The position numbers and the translations under genes are program-made. 64,000 bases of DNA, taken from Campylorhamphus procurvoides. Lineage: Eukaryota; Chordata; Aves; Passeriformes; Dendrocolaptidae. Below, one piece after another: positions 11,676 to 26,110 of this stretch (positions within the stretch are counted from its first letter, which is position 1; each line of letters opens with the position of its first letter). Where the stretch lies: contig WBMV01003156.1 in assembly GCA_013396655.1 (NCBI GenBank), forward strand, positions 2,251,361 through 2,315,360. Reading direction: 5' to 3'. The notes beneath the pieces are model-generated. The model saw only the letters and a list, made by a program, of their open reading frames with translations, did no database searches and had not been told where the DNA came from.

Positions 11676-14600
11676 GCCTATGTCTTAAGAAATTCAGTCA
11701 TCCTATATTTTGGATTGGTGTTGAAACATAATCACTAATCAGAGATTAGCCAGAATGTTTTGTTAGCAGATCATCATTAAATGTGCTACTGTGTTTTAGT
11801 TTAATAATCCTCCTTTACAGAATTATAATAGGGTTTAGGGTGTACTTAAAGGATAAAAACAAAGACCCTCAATTATTTTTCTAGGAGGTAATCTGGCTCT
11901 GTATGGAAAAACTATATAATTGTTTGAATGTTAAGGTGTTTAATTCACAAAATAAAATCACATTACTGCCAGGGAATACATATCGTCTTTCCCATTACAC
12001 TGATGATTTTTCATTTTTTAGAAGAAAATATAATAATCCAAGAGAGACTATTGACCAGGTTAAAAATTGTAGTCCCTCATCTAACTTGTTTATTAAAATG
12101 ACTCTGATCATTTATCATGCTTCTCTTACTTTATTGCTCAAAATTAGTCAAACCATAATTGAAAGGCACATTATAAAAGTTTTTTTCAACTACCTTCCTC
12201 TGAATTACAAGGAAATAAAAATTTACACTTTAAAACAATCTCCTTGAAAATAAAATTTACATTTCATCTCTTTTGGTCCAGTGTGGTCTCTCATTTTGGA
12301 CACTACAGTAAAACAACTTTCTTCTGTTCCTCAGAAAATGAAATTACTCTTCTCAGCATGAGGAAGTTTATCAGCAGCTTGAATGCAAAAATTCAGTAGG
12401 GGGTCATATTAGCATCACCGAATTTGCATTCCAGCACTTGCAAATTGAATCTCATGTCACTCTCCATTTTGCCTTCCTTTGCTTTGGGTAATAAGTGTTG
12501 CAAGAAGAAAAGAGAAAAGTTGCAACAGGAAGATATATTTAGAGTTTAAAAACTAGCACTTATTGTTCCTGTTTTATACTTGTTACTCTTGATATAATAA
12601 GTATAAACCAATATTAAACACCAGTAAAAAACACAGGGATTTTATGGACAGGCAAAGCCACTAAAATTCAATGCTCTTTCAGTGATTAAATACTTAAATC
12701 CTGTCACAATGCTGAGAGAAAATGCAGTTGTTGCTGCAGTGGCAGGTGCAGGTCCCCTTGAAATGGGGTGTGAAAGGGGCCATCACTGTGCAGCTTCCTG
12801 CTCACACTGTTATGGGACTCTCCTCCTGAGTGTACCTAAGTGAGGGCTTCCCTTCCTAACTCTGTGTATTAAGTTTGCTTACACACAATACTACTTCAAA
12901 TAGCTTTTTAAACTTTTAAAACAAAGAGGCTTTTGTTTGCTTGTCTGCTTGTTTTACCCTTTACAATCCTTTTAGCAGGTGGTGAGTCCAAAACCCACAA
13001 ACGGAGAGGGCTAATTAACTACCAATGCTGAGCAGCTAAATTGCACAAGCCTTGAAGAGCAGAATGCAGAAAAGGCTCATAAAGGAGCAACACTCTGAGG
13101 ACCTTTAATAGAACTCAGTGTGTTCCTGCCTCAGGAATCCCCAAGCACGCAATTTGAGAGATAGGAATGTGTCATTACAGGCCTTGTACCCTCTTACCTG
13201 GAGACCCACCTTTCTTTGCTATCAGAGACAAGTCATTCAGCTAAAATACTGCAGTGCTAAAATCCATTCACCTGTATCTTCATTGACTCAAACTCTTTCC
13301 CTTTGACAGGCCTAAGACAAAATAGTGTGGATAGGAGGTGACTGTGATATTTGGGCAGTATTTCCTTTTTCATATGTCCTCCTGTTTCTCTTAGCACATG
13401 CTCATTAACAGATGCAAATAGGCACCAGGAAGCCAAGCATTGGGTTCTGCACTAGAATGTATGACTTGTATATGTTGTGAGGCACATAAAGATTGTACAT
13501 GGGCTCTGACAGCCTTACTCCTCTAACTTGACTATGTTGGAGTTGACAAGTGAGAAACAACTGGTTCAGTGGCCTCATTTTGTCATATATGTACTGACAT
13601 CCCAGCCATGTCAAGCAGTGGCTTGTGGGAGTGATTTTGATTTATCATACTATGACATAATAGATTTATTTTGCCTATGGAGCACAAGAAAGAAAAAGAA
13701 GTAAGCAAAGAGAACTACTGAAGCAATATGTAGCAAAATTTACATTGTCATAAAATATTGGTGCTTTCCTTCCTTCAAAGATTATCACTCTTCTAAACCT
13801 TTGGGCCCGACTTTCTGTAAGTAAAATTTAATATTTTTGGTAGTATTGTACATGATACTGCACAGAGAATGACAGAGGCCAGTTTGGATATACTGTCAGT
13901 GGAACTCTAAACTCTCCATACAGTAGGATTGAATTTGATGTTCCATGTCCTAAGACTGCTGTTTTTGAGAAGTCATGCAAAGGTGGAAGGAAAGGTCTTA
14001 GAAAACAGGAAAGTTGCATTCATAAGATGGGATACAAAAGGTTATTGGCTTGTAGTTGTAAACCAAAATTCAATTTTGAATCTGTGTTTCAATTAATCCC
14101 TTGATATTTTGATAACATACCTTGACAAACTATGAAAGCCACTTTTATGATACATTCAGCTTCAACAAAACTACACAATTAATTGACCCACATGAAAAAG
14201 AATGCTATTTATACACTTTCCTAAAAGTCACGATTTCTGTAATGAAAATTATTATAAGAGACGTGTGCTTTATTCATCATACTGAAAAAACATTCCATAA
14301 ACTTTATTCTGTACTGTTGTTAAACAATGTACTATAGGATTATGCTAATATTAACCTACAAATTATGCACTTTTGTCAACTTGATTCAGCACAATTAGCA
14401 CCTTGTAAAAATACACAAAACATCAAAGTAGTATAAATAATTATGTATTAGCATGTGAGAGCATTAACTTTAATACTTAAGGCCATTCTTCTAGATAACA
14501 AAACAAGAAAACTTGTTTTTGTCAAGCAACTTCTACAATTAAACTGCTTAAAGAAACAGCTAACCCATTTTCAGAGGTTTTGATGTTTTCATTCTATTTC

Positions 14601-15539
14601 ACAGAATTCATGCCTTTTGAGTGCTTAATTTATATTTAATTTACATATCCTCTCTGCATGTGTACTCAAAGTGATTATCTCGTTTTAGATGCTGCTATAT
14701 CTAGATCTTGATCACAGGTAATGCAGTGGGTCCATTCTGAGACAACAGATTGTTCATATTCTGTTCATATTCTATTTACACCCCTGCACCCTGTCTTACA
14801 CCCACAAAACAGCAAATTATCAGAAATAAAAAATAAACTGCAACCAAAATAACCCTAGCCATGCCATCCATCAATACAAAATGCAATTTCTCTCCTCTTC
14901 CCAGAAAGTAGGTTCTGCAGCATTACATAAACTAAAAACATTCTACGTGGCAATTACATTATAAATACTTTTATATTTTGAATTGTATTGATTGTATCAT
15001 TCTTCTTGTCCTAGTTACTGATGTCAATCCCTATATCAAAGGCAATGACAAATTGGCTATGAAAAAGCAGAATCGTGTCAATCATTGTTGGTTTTTAGGC
15101 ACTCAAATTCAGTTTAATGAAGCATGAGAGGAAATAAACTTAATAACCATTTACCATTTACATAATAATTATGCAGAAAATTCATTGGATTCTAATGGTC
15201 ATCAACAGTGTAAACAGAAACACTCCATATAATTTATAGAACACATTCTTCTTCTACACTAAAGATGACTATTTTCTATGCATATGAATTTGAACTTCAA
15301 AATTCCAATTCTTTTTTTCCTCTAAAGTTCTCCTTCATCAGAGATGAAATGATGTATTCTAGAGAACTTTGCCTAGGCATCTGGATTAAAAGTAGATAAC
15401 TTTTCCCTAGAGAAAATAAAAAAAATGCTTCATTAATTGCGACCTAGGTAAAAGAGTAGCATATTTTGCAACTTTCTTATACATATAAATTATTAATGCA
15501 ATTGGTAATAAACCTAATTCCACAGCTTTCCAAAGTGCA

Positions 15540-16510
15540 ATTAAACCCTGCCATGATACGAAATCCCCCAAACATTGTACATGGGATGAACAGTGACTCA
15601 GTTTTATGGAAATCCAAACTAGTATTTCTGCCTGCATGTGAAGGGTGTGCCCACATGTCATCCTCACGATGGGAGACCGAGTACACTGTGCTTCTAGACA
15701 GAATGCTCCTGCATGTTATCATAACCCACCCAACAGTAGCATCTGTCTGTGAAAATGAAGAATATGTGAAAAATTGCCTTCACTTCTGTCTGACAGGGGG
15801 CCTGACCTGCTTAAGGCCAACTCATGTGGCACAGCAGCACAACCTGTCATTGGGCTTTGTTAACCCTGGTCACATGGGGAGAAATGACTGTAAGAAACTT
15901 CATCTGGGGTATCTGCCATACATGGCTTCAGGGCCATATTTGAACTCAGACCTTGACCAGGGCTTCTCCCTAAGTCTGTCCATGGTACACTCTGTTTGCT
16001 GCTGCCAGAGCAGCTCTGCTTTCCACCTTTAAGCATAGTGGGAAATCTGGGATCAGCCCTTCTGCTCAGCTCCAGTGACCTCTGGAGTTCAACAGAGCTT
16101 GAAGCCCCAAAAAGCCCGTCTGCTGCTGTTTAAACAACACACTAAGCAATAGTCCCCTGTCCTTGAATGCCCCAGTGCCTGTGACTACAGGATGGTGGCT
16201 GGGAGGGGAGGCAGACAGCACAGAGGACAGGGCCATGTCCTAGCAAGAAGTGTTAGTGCCTGGGCTGTCCAGCTGCACCCATATCCCACCAACCAGGTGC
16301 TCATTGACTGCTGGAGTGCACTAGGTGCAAGGCAGAACACAGCGATCCCAACCCAAAGGAAAATACTCATGGCCAATGTCAAAGTCAACAGCAGTGAAAG
16401 ACAGCAGCACATCTTGGCTGACGTGTTCTGCTGCAGTTCAGATCCAGTCTGGGACAAGACTCAACAACTTCCACAACCTGGGCACAGAATCAGGTGCAAG
16501 ACCCAGAATT
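15540..16510. other. GC-richer unclassified block in intron 43
   Basis: About 970 bases have visibly higher G+C than the flanks and start and stop rather abruptly. The block contains overlapping open frames on both strands, including the longest plus-strand frame in the window (188 codons, starting at 15466) and one of 133 codons at 16192. None resembles a protein family I know, and codon content looks random. An old transposable element (LTR or DNA transposon) with lost boundaries is the likeliest source. A noncoding RNA exon is possible. I see no terminal repeats. Confidence 0.45.
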
Positions 16511-17294
16511 ATAAAGATCTGGCAAGTCATATTGAGTTGGATGAAAATCAGTTCTCAGAAAATCCCCAAATTACCATCATAATTCATAAATGAAAAATTC
16601 ATTTTGGTGAATTTGCGGCACAGAGTATAAGCATGTGTAACTCAATATTGAAAGTATATATTACAGGATGTCCCCCCAGTATTCCCCTGTAATTACTATG
16701 AAGTGCTCAAATCCTATGATTTCCAATGAAGAGTTCTTACTTTGACCTGTAATAGTATGTTTTATCCTCCAAAATCGCCCTGTTCAACTCTCTGTTTCCC
16801 CCGCCTATCTCAAACCCCTCCCCTACAATGGTGGCTTTAGAGCAGGAGGAATAACAGCAAACTGACGACACCAGTTAGTGCTGGCTGTTGACTCCCTGAG
16901 CCTGAAAGATGTTATTTACTCTGTTTAAGGTGTGGTTGATGTGTACAGAATATACTTATATATTAGTATTATGTTACAGTATATACCAGAAAATGAGACT
17001 TCCTCATTTCACTGAAAATCATAGTAATAACAGCACTTAGCATTATCTTCTTAAAATACTGATGCCTATATTTTAGTAGGTATTTTTTTATCTTTTACAG
17101 CTTTTCTGTTAAAAGCCTTTTTCATAAGTGTTTGAGGGTTTTTTCCGATTTTTTTAAAGTTTTCAATGAAATTCAATTGGAAACACCTTTTCCCTTTGAT
17201 TTTGAAAATTCATGTGAGATGAGAAACCTAGGTCAAATTAACAGTGTAGGTCTTAGTGTAGCATATAGTAAACAGCTCTGTTTCTTTCAAATCA

Positions 17295-17328
17295 AAATGT
17301 TGATGAAACTAAAATGTTGATGAAACTT
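17295..17328 (+). repeat. Short tandem duplication
   Basis: The unit AAAATGTTGATGAAACT (17 bases) occurs twice in direct tandem, a recent-looking small duplication in intron 43. Confidence 0.8.
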
Positions 17329-20177
17329 ACAGAAATTATAGGAATGGAAAAGCAGGGAAAACTGGAAGACAGTGTGCATCACACTGCTGAAAGGACAAAA
17401 TATTTCTGAGTCATAAAGAGCCTGTTTAGATAAAATACAGTGTATTTTCTGTCTCTAGCAAAAATATAATAATAATTCGGATACCCATTAGTACAATAGA
17501 AAAACAAACAAAAATCTATACTATATTCAGAAACTATATTTTCCAGTAGCATTAAAATGTGATAGGAAGTTTCAGAATGGTGGCACTTGGCAATTTGCTT
17601 TTTACCTTTGACTACTGTGAATAATGATTTATTGTAGTTAAATAAAGTATTTGCAATGTGCAGGGTAAACAGGAAAAAGACCATGCATTTTGTGGAAAAT
17701 TAGCTGAATGCCAAAGGTTACCATAACAGTGGTAACTACTGCTATTTAAATCTCAAAAAATTGATGGGGTGGCCATGAGGAATGTTATCTATATAAATAT
17801 GGATATATAGATACACAAATATTGTCCATATACATATGCTAATTGAACATACTATTTAAAAAAAGTAAATATTCAAAGTATTATATATTAGCTTTGTGAA
17901 TAACAAAATACCTTAGATGCAGTTGATAAAACTTACCAAGCTAGAAGTACTTATTTCATGAATAAATAGCAAAAGACATTTCGTCTAACACATATGATTG
18001 TACTACTGGTCATGTGGAGAATTTAAACAATGTAGAGTTGACTAAAAGGGTCAGTATTAGGAGGTTATAGTCTCTATTCTAAATAACATGCAGTAGAGAA
18101 GAGGTTACTCAGCAACTTGATAACTCAAGAAAAAATAACTGCTTTCACTCTCCCTGTAAAATTAGGAAGTTAGAGACTAAAGACCTGAGCAAAGTGACAA
18201 TGTACTATTATAAGCCTAAAGAACATTTGCCTTGCCATTTACTTACAAGTTAATGTAATGCAGTCCTAGAAAAATAAGACCTTCTAGTGACAAAAGGTAT
18301 TTTTTGGTGACCTGGAAATACATCTGCTCATAAAGTCATTTCCTCCTTATTATTTATCATGTTGAAATGTATCATGTTGACACTGATACATTTTCTGGAT
18401 TACACAGTTGTGTCACTCAAGAAAGCAGTAGAAGATTCTAAGTTCTATACTTGTAAAGTACTGTAAGTGTTTTAAAAGTAAACCCCTTTTCTTCAGTTTT
18501 CCCAGGACTGACTGCAGGCATCAGTTTGGAAAGCGGATTCTCAATGAGTGTAGTACATGGAACTCAGTAAACAACCCCACATGTATTTTCAGAGCAGTCC
18601 ACCAGCCCTATCAGCTCTGGCAGCAGACATTATGCTTTTAGGCATAATTACTGTTGTACTTTTTTGAGTGGTGATTTAAAGGTTTTCACACTCGGCACCC
18701 AGGGCAGCCCTGATGCCCAGAAATCCCTGAGGAGTGGCTACAGTGCCTACATGGATCAATTTTACCGCATATGTTGCAGTGGCACCTTGACCCCAGGTCA
18801 GAACTTCTAACTGAAAAACTGGTGACATACATGGTCAAACTGAGAAGTATGCATTCTATGATATATAAATATATATGAATACTTACACACGTAGGTATAT
18901 ACTGCACTACATCTACTACATTTCTAACATACTTCCACCAGATCAGACAGCTTTCCAGCAAGCAGGGATAAGTGACAAACAAATTCAAGGAGGAAAATAA
19001 AATTGCAGAGACACTTTCAGATGAAGTTGCAAAAACCTTTAACTCAGAAATGGAAGAAAAAGAATATTACCTCTATAACAACTGTGATTGAGATCTATCT
19101 GAACAAATGGACCTCAACATAACTCAGAAAGCCATCTGGTCATTTTAATCTTCCTTTAGAGTCAATGTAGAGAACAGATAATATAAATATCTAAATTCAG
19201 TTATAGACAGTATAGATATAGTGCTATATACAGGTGCGCTGACACCACAGGGGTTTGCATATTCACTGATCCCCTTAACACTATAAACACTTCAACTTTA
19301 GCAATACCCAAAGCAAACATTCACATTTCTTCCTCTTCTATGAATGTGGTACAGAAAGGACCAGGTGAATTGTGTCCAGTACTTTTGTTTACCCCAACAG
19401 TTTTTTTGTTCAAATGGAGTCCAAAGACACGTGAAAGCAGGGAGTTGTGAATTTAACATGTAAAGCAGATACAACAGGAATTTGATAAGCAACTTGTTTG
19501 TCCTTCAAATGCTTACTCACGTGTGCAGAGTCACCACTGTCAAAACTGACAACTCTAGAGTGCTTTGGGGGTAGTTTTCAACCTCCCACTTATGACAACA
19601 TCATTCAGGTCCTTTAGCATCCTAAACAGTCTTGATTAATAGACTCCTAATAAGTGACACTGACACCGAATGTACTAATTTCAGGAACTGGCTGTCTTTC
19701 AGTGCGGATGAAGTGACTCCTGTCACCACACTTGCTTGCAGAGTACAAATGAGAAATATTGTAACATGCTGCCTTTGGAAGTTAGAGAGGAATGAATGCA
19801 TAAATCTAATATGCTGGTGCGAAATCTGGACACCAAAGACCATTTGGCCACAGACTAGATGAGCACATTTCCTTGCAAGAAAAAAATGTATCTGGGTCTA
19901 GTTGGTTGCTGAAGACAAAACAAGAAGGTTCAACTCTTTCCTATTGTATAGAAATAATGATAGATAGTGGAACCGGTTTTTAAACACTAAGACTGTGCTT
20001 GGGCTGTCTGAAGCCATACCAGCATGCAAATAAGGGCAGAGTCAGCAAGGCATGTTGGTGCTACCACTTCATTCAACTCAGTAAGGAAAGTTTATAATGG
20101 CAGGATGGAACAGCCTCCAGAAAAAAACACTATGAGTTCTGGAGGCCACTCTCAGAAGTATAACCTGTGGCTGTCCA

Positions 20178-20402
20178 GTACAGGGGAGGTTTAGGTTAGA
20201 TATTAGGAAAAGGTTCTTCACCCAGAGGGTGGGTGGGCTCTGAACAGGCTCCCCAGGGCAGTGGGCACAGCAACAAGCCGGACGGGGTTCAAGAAGCATT
20301 TGGACAATGCTCTCAGGCGTTCATGGGCTGTCCTGGGCAGGGGTTGGATTCGATAATTCCTGTGGGTCCTTTCCAACTCATTATATTCCATGATTCTAAG
20401 TC
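20178..20402 (+). mobile_element. CR1 LINE, 3-prime end fragment
   Basis: The stretch has the classic CR1 3-prime module in order: a GGGGAGGTTTAGGTTAGATA block, ATTAGGAAAAGGTTCTTCAC, CTCCCCAGGGCAGTGGGCAC, then GTTGGATTCGAT, GGGTCCTTTCCAACTCA and a terminal CATGATTCTAAG. CR1 is the main non-LTR retrotransposon of birds and reptiles. Most copies are 5-prime truncated like this one and end in short TGATTCTA-type repeats, not poly-A. It lies in intron 43, antisense to DMD, and is relatively well preserved. The 5-prime boundary is approximate. Confidence 0.88.
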
Positions 20403-23400
20403 TAGTAAAGAATCCCAAAAACATCAGGCTATCTGTTCATCACTGATCTCAAAGAATATAACACGTGAAGCTAGATCAAATTCTGCAAGTCAATAACATT
20501 AAAAAAATTGTTTCTGAGGTGATGCTAGAGATCAGCTCTGTACAATGTTACATGGTCAGCTACTGCTGCAAAGGCTTTCATAAATCTTTCTGAGCAATAA
20601 ACTGCCTGCAATGCACATCTTACTCTTCAGTAACCAGGAGGAAAAAAGCAGAATATAATTGAAACAGATTCTAAGGTTATGCAGATTAAGACTGTAACAG
20701 GCAAGTTAAATGCAGTTTCTATCTACAGTTATCTCCTACCTGCAACAATTTTATCTATTTATCTGTTTTAGAACTCAGAAGCTGAACAGAAGTCTTGTCT
20801 TTGGGGAACACAGCAGTACAGCAAGAATCAATAGAAGCTGAAAAGACATAGTCTGCTTATCAGAGAAAAAGAAGCTCACATATTCTGAGGCTCTGATCTT
20901 TCATATGGTCCATATGTCAGTCCCACTGGACATTAAGAATTGTTCATTAAAAAATATCTAAAATGAAACTTAAAAATAAGCTTAACTTAAAAATTACTTG
21001 TTCAGTTTAACAATCTTTATTCACTCACAGTAAATAGAGTAATTAGTAGAATATATGTGTATTTAGATTAGCAGTGTTTAAATTAGACATAATATGAGAA
21101 ATTTATTTACTCATTTATTTAAAGTTTCCATTGAGATATTAGAGCTCTGTTTAATGACATAATTAATATGTTCCATTTTCCTCTGATTACTACAATAACT
21201 TTTACTTTTTTGTACAACAATGATCCTAAAGAATTATAGCAAGATTCCAGGCATAAAAAATTATGAAGAGAAAAAGATGAGATTTCTAAGCAGATACAAT
21301 TAACTTCTAGTTATTAAGTGTCCCAGCTAGAGATATTTTTAGTTAATACCTGTTAATTGAAATGTCAGCTATATTAAAAAAGACTTGATTAAAATGTCCA
21401 TACTTTCCTATTGCTACTGTGACCTATTTCATGAGGCATATTTTACTTCTTTGTAGATACACAGACCTTAGAAAAGTGATGCATAAAGCTCTACAGAATA
21501 TTTGTGGTGATATTTCACTAAGCGGAGTTTTCATAACTCATAGTTTGGTGTTCTAGAGAGACCCACTCTGGTATGAAGATTCACAGCTATAAATCTTTTC
21601 AGTACTATATCACGGCAGAAGGCTTAGGGTATTTTATTAACATAAAGAGTTGGGCAGGTCCATTGTGCTGCCCATCTTTTAAACATGTGCACATGGTCAT
21701 ATTAGTTGGTACAGACAGACTTTGTAGGTGTGTTTACAGCAATAAGAGTATTAGGGTCTTTATCACCCTGTTGTGTCATACAAAAACATTAATCAGGCAC
21801 TGTGAGAGAATAAATCCATGAATATCTTTTTGAATTATTTACATTGAGTTTATTTATTTCTGCATTTGCAGACTCGGGAGACTATAATTTTTTTTGTGTC
21901 ATAAAAAAACCTCTGAGAACTCTTTTGAGAAAAATTGTCCAGGATCCACAAGAAGAATTTTGAATGTTATGGAACACAAGCTTATGGTGAATTTAATGTA
22001 GATCTTTTAAATTTCTGATAAAATCAAGGAGTTCGGAATTTGGAAATAAATCTTCCAAACAAGTCTGCACTTTTCTCAAAGCAAAATAAATAGATAGGTT
22101 GGACTCTGGCAACATTTGCTGTTTCATTAAATTTACAGAGAAGAAAATTGAAGCAGAAAAGAATTCTGAGGAAGGCTGTGAGCAACACATAGGAGAAGAA
22201 TGGGTAAGGTTTGTGCTGGAATAATATAAATTTATTCCTTTCTTTCAATATTGATCCTCTGTTAGAAGAAAGTATGTCTTCTATGGTTACTAATATTTAG
22301 CACAAGGAACAATATAGTTTTCACAGGAAAAAGATGAGATGCTCTTAAGAGCAATAAGGTACAACTAAGAAGTGTGGATTTACAACAGGGACTGAAGCGG
22401 CTCTAATTCTCCTGCCCTTACTAATCTTATTTCCCACCTTACCGTGTGGATGGCATCTTGGGGATTTCCAGCCCAGCAACACATTTTTTCTTCAGCTCTT
22501 CAGATCTGCTTACCAGATCCATGAGTTAGAGAGAAATTGCAATTTAGGTAGGAGCCAAAAAGAAATGGCAGTGTCTTCCTGAAAGACAACCTGATATTTC
22601 AATCCCATTCATGCTACATGACCTACCATGCCTGCAAGAAAGTCATTACAGTTCCTAACACAGCTTGGACAATAATTTCACTTTTCTTAGAGTTTGCAGA
22701 ACTGCAGTTCTATGGTCCAAACTTACTTATCAGTCAAAAATAGCACTGACTCATATTTTCACAAAGAGATTTTGAGATTCTCCCTGCTTTGTCTCCAGCA
22801 CTAAAGAAAGTCTTGAAAATCCCTTCTTGCTCACCAGAGTAACCAGCTAACTGCAATGGATGCTCCTGCAATTGGTTCTCCACAGACACTTTATCCCCTT
22901 CCTTCTGTAACTAGGAAACAAAAAGTGATAGTCCCCAGAGGATAAAAGCACTGACAGCAGAGAAGATCTTTAAGCTTAAGCAACTTTTCCTTTCCAAGAG
23001 GGGTAAGGCTGTATAGTTCCATTTATAAGGTGACAGTCAGCTTGATTTTTCCATAAAGAACACCCATAAAGTACTTTAAAAAAGCTTCCAGTCTTCTGCC
23101 AGTTCCTGGAGATCAATGCAGCTTTCTCCCATTCAACTAATTTCCCAGATCGTTCTGGGAAAAGACATGCTAAGTTGTTTAACTAGGAAAGAACAGTTGG
23201 TTTTGATCAATCTGTGGTATGTTATTTTCCTAGTTCTCTGGGTCCTGATTTTGTTAATTCCCAGGTGAATCTAGTGAGTGCCAAAAGAACATTCCAGCAC
23301 TACTAAAGAACTCTGCTGATCCTAATGGGGCTTCTGCAGTGTAGTGTTTGTACAGAATGGGCTGAACTTACTACAAAAGTGGTGAATAATTGTAAAAGAA

Positions 23401-25675
23401 ACAAACTGCTGAGTATGCACATCACACTATGTAAACACAGATAAAAGTGGTGCAGGCACCCTAAGATCTGTCTTTATATTTCTTAGAGAAATCTTTCTTT
23501 CACAACAGATGGTCAAATAAGCAGATTGAGATTTTTAAACAATCATGTTTAAAATTCAAAAGTTAGGGCTTTATCTACTTAAAGTCAAGCAGGTGTTTTT
23601 TCAAGCTTGCTTGAAATTAGTCAGGAAGAAAACATGCTGCTCATTTATAGACATATGCATACAAAAGAAAGGGAAGAAGATGAAAGGTAGAAGAAATCCT
23701 ACTGCTTTCTGTGCTCGCCAAAAAACCTCAATAAAACAAACTGCTGAAGAAAAAAACAATCTTTCTTATTTCTGGACATTACCCTGAGGGAAAAGCTTTG
23801 ACATAGCAGCAAAGTCTACTTACCTATGCTTTGCTTCCCTTACATGACAAACATCTCAAGGTTCCACTTCAGGGGGTTTTACTAGATGGAATTACATCCT
23901 TGTATTACAAGGTTCTGTAATTAATTTATTCTACTTACTATAAATATGTCTCAGTAGAAAAGCGAATGACAGAAGGAGCTGCACATGAGTAGAAATCACA
24001 GACAACACACTATTTGTATTACTTACAATATCAGTAAATATTATATATTTACAATACATACAATAAAATGAGAATCCCTTAAAATCATATTTAATCCTAA
24101 TTGTTAGATACTTCATTGTCACAAGTAAAATCTTCTTACCATCTTTTATGCAACTTTGAATAATTATTTTTCTAATAGCAATTTAATTCCACAGCCACCT
24201 TCACAGCACAGTTTAGCTGTGTAAGTGCAATATACATATGTACGCTTGCCTGTATATATACATAAAAGCTTTATTTCAATTTTTCAGTCTTTGACTGGTA
24301 TATACTGATGACTTCAGTGTATAATTTACATTTCAAAACATACTTCAAATACAAAAATGCTGACAAGGCAAAATGTTTAAAGTCAAGGATTATCACATCA
24401 CTGTAGCCAAGATTTCTTGTGCTTTCCAGGAATAAATGGAAAAAAACAGTGATGCAATAAAAGTCCAGTAATAAATTTCAGACTTCCTATTCGGAATATG
24501 TGTTACTTTGGGGTAGTAACATCACGTTTTTTAACTCAAACAGTACTAACTGCAAAAGATTTGAGCAAAATTAACTGTTTCCCACTGCTAAGGCTGAGCT
24601 GGCTGGGGGGCTGGGTTATTTCCAGGGTGTGCACAGACTTATACCTTTGCCACTGCAGAGAAATAGCCATCTACAGTAGCTCCACCATTCACCACACAAT
24701 CTGCTGGATCAGGGGTGATGTAACTGGTCAACAGACAAAGATTTGGGAAAGTTGTAAAAATTAACCCAAATCTAGTAAACCTTTTCCAAATCCACATCTT
24801 GGAAGTAAGCTCTTCCCTGACTCAGGATGTGGAAGAAGACATGGGTTTATGGGATGGATAGAGACTTTGGGAACTGACCAAAGGATTGTGCATCCAAATC
24901 AGAAAGAAGAAATGCACTTGAACGGCCATTGCTATTGTGCCAGAGGACTTAAAGATAGTGAATTTTTGGTCTCTTTAGTGCACTGCAGGGACAAAGACAC
25001 TCCTGTGCTTATTAGAGGAATTTATTTCTAGGCTTTCAAACTCCCACAATGTCTACTAAAGACTTTCAATTCAGCAATGCATCCACATTTACTTCCTTTC
25101 CTTTACTGACAAACCACAGCGCCTGTCATTAATCACCCTGACAATATGAAAATGCAACATTATTCTGCTAAGTATTTCCATGCTTTCTGACTTTTCACTG
25201 ATCTACCACGTTGTCAAATGTTCTACTCAAAGAGAAGGTACACAGCTGTGGGCAGTGAAAAGGGGAAAAAAAGAAAAAAATGCTTAAAGGAATCATAATT
25301 GAAATATGTTTGAGCTTGGAGTATCTGTACTGAAGGTTTCAGTTTTTTAACTTTATTTTCTTGCTTGATTATTTTATTGATTTGATTTGATTAGTATAAC
25401 GGCTTTAAAAAATAATATTCATTGTAAGATGCTAGCCAGTTTTTTATCTGTCAGGAAAACCAGGAATACTTTGTTCCACTATATAAAACCTTTAATGATA
25501 AATTCTTAATCCCACCAGTACTACACTGAAATCAGGGAGTTGGGGGAATAGAAATAAACCAGGAAAGGATGGAAGAGCCTTAAAAATCTCACAGAAAACA
25601 ATTCCTGGAACGGTAGGTGTCTGTGCTACATTTTTGTGGTACATGAAAACCTGAAAGTCTGAGAGGAAATGAACA

Positions 25676-26110
25676 TCTCCGTGATTCCGGAGATTTACGT
25701 CTCATCTCAGTTTCCAGATAGTCAGAGAGCATTCTGTACTCTAACAGAAAGGAGAAATACGGGGGCAAGCCGGCAAAAGGAATTTTCGCGTTAGTCGGTC
25801 CCGCACAGTGTCGGGAGCACTTTCACGGCAAAGCCGCCCCCTCGCGGGGGCTCCGCCACCAAGAGAGTGGGAGGGAAGAGAGGGGGGAAAAAATGGGGAA
25901 AAAACATCTCTCAAACCCCATAAGTGAGGACTTCAGTCTCTTCTGAAGCAGGACATAATCCACAACACACAGGATAGCGGGTCAATACTTCCCCAGCTCA
26001 TTAAAATGCAAAGAATTTCCGAACACTTCGGCATTTCTAACATCTATCACAGTTTCTCACTCAGCCCCTCTGCATGTTCAGAAAGACGGCACTTGAGGGA
26101 AGTGGCGCTC
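25676..26110. promoter_or_regulatory. CpG-rich patch with GC box in intron 43
   Basis: The core at 25758-25857 has 12 CpG dinucleotides in about 100 bases, whereas the surrounding intron has almost none. It contains a GGGCGG-type GC box on the minus strand (about 25834-25840) and a perfect 6-bp GC stem with a TCGC loop at 25836-25851. Further CpGs are scattered from 25680 to 26110. Retained CpGs in an AT-rich, CpG-poor intron suggest an unmethylated element such as a promoter or enhancer. No start site, first exon or splice donor can be assigned. It could also be a recent GC-rich insertion. No known dystrophin promoter lies in intron 43 in mammals to my knowledge. Confidence 0.4.

Noticed and set aside
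11396..11731. 111-codon plus-strand open frame
   Set aside because: Much of it is a polyphenylalanine run from the T45 homopolymer.
15466..16032. 188-codon plus-strand open frame as a gene
   Set aside because: No recognisable domain, no clear promoter or splice context, random-looking composition, and it begins outside the GC-richer block that gives it its length.
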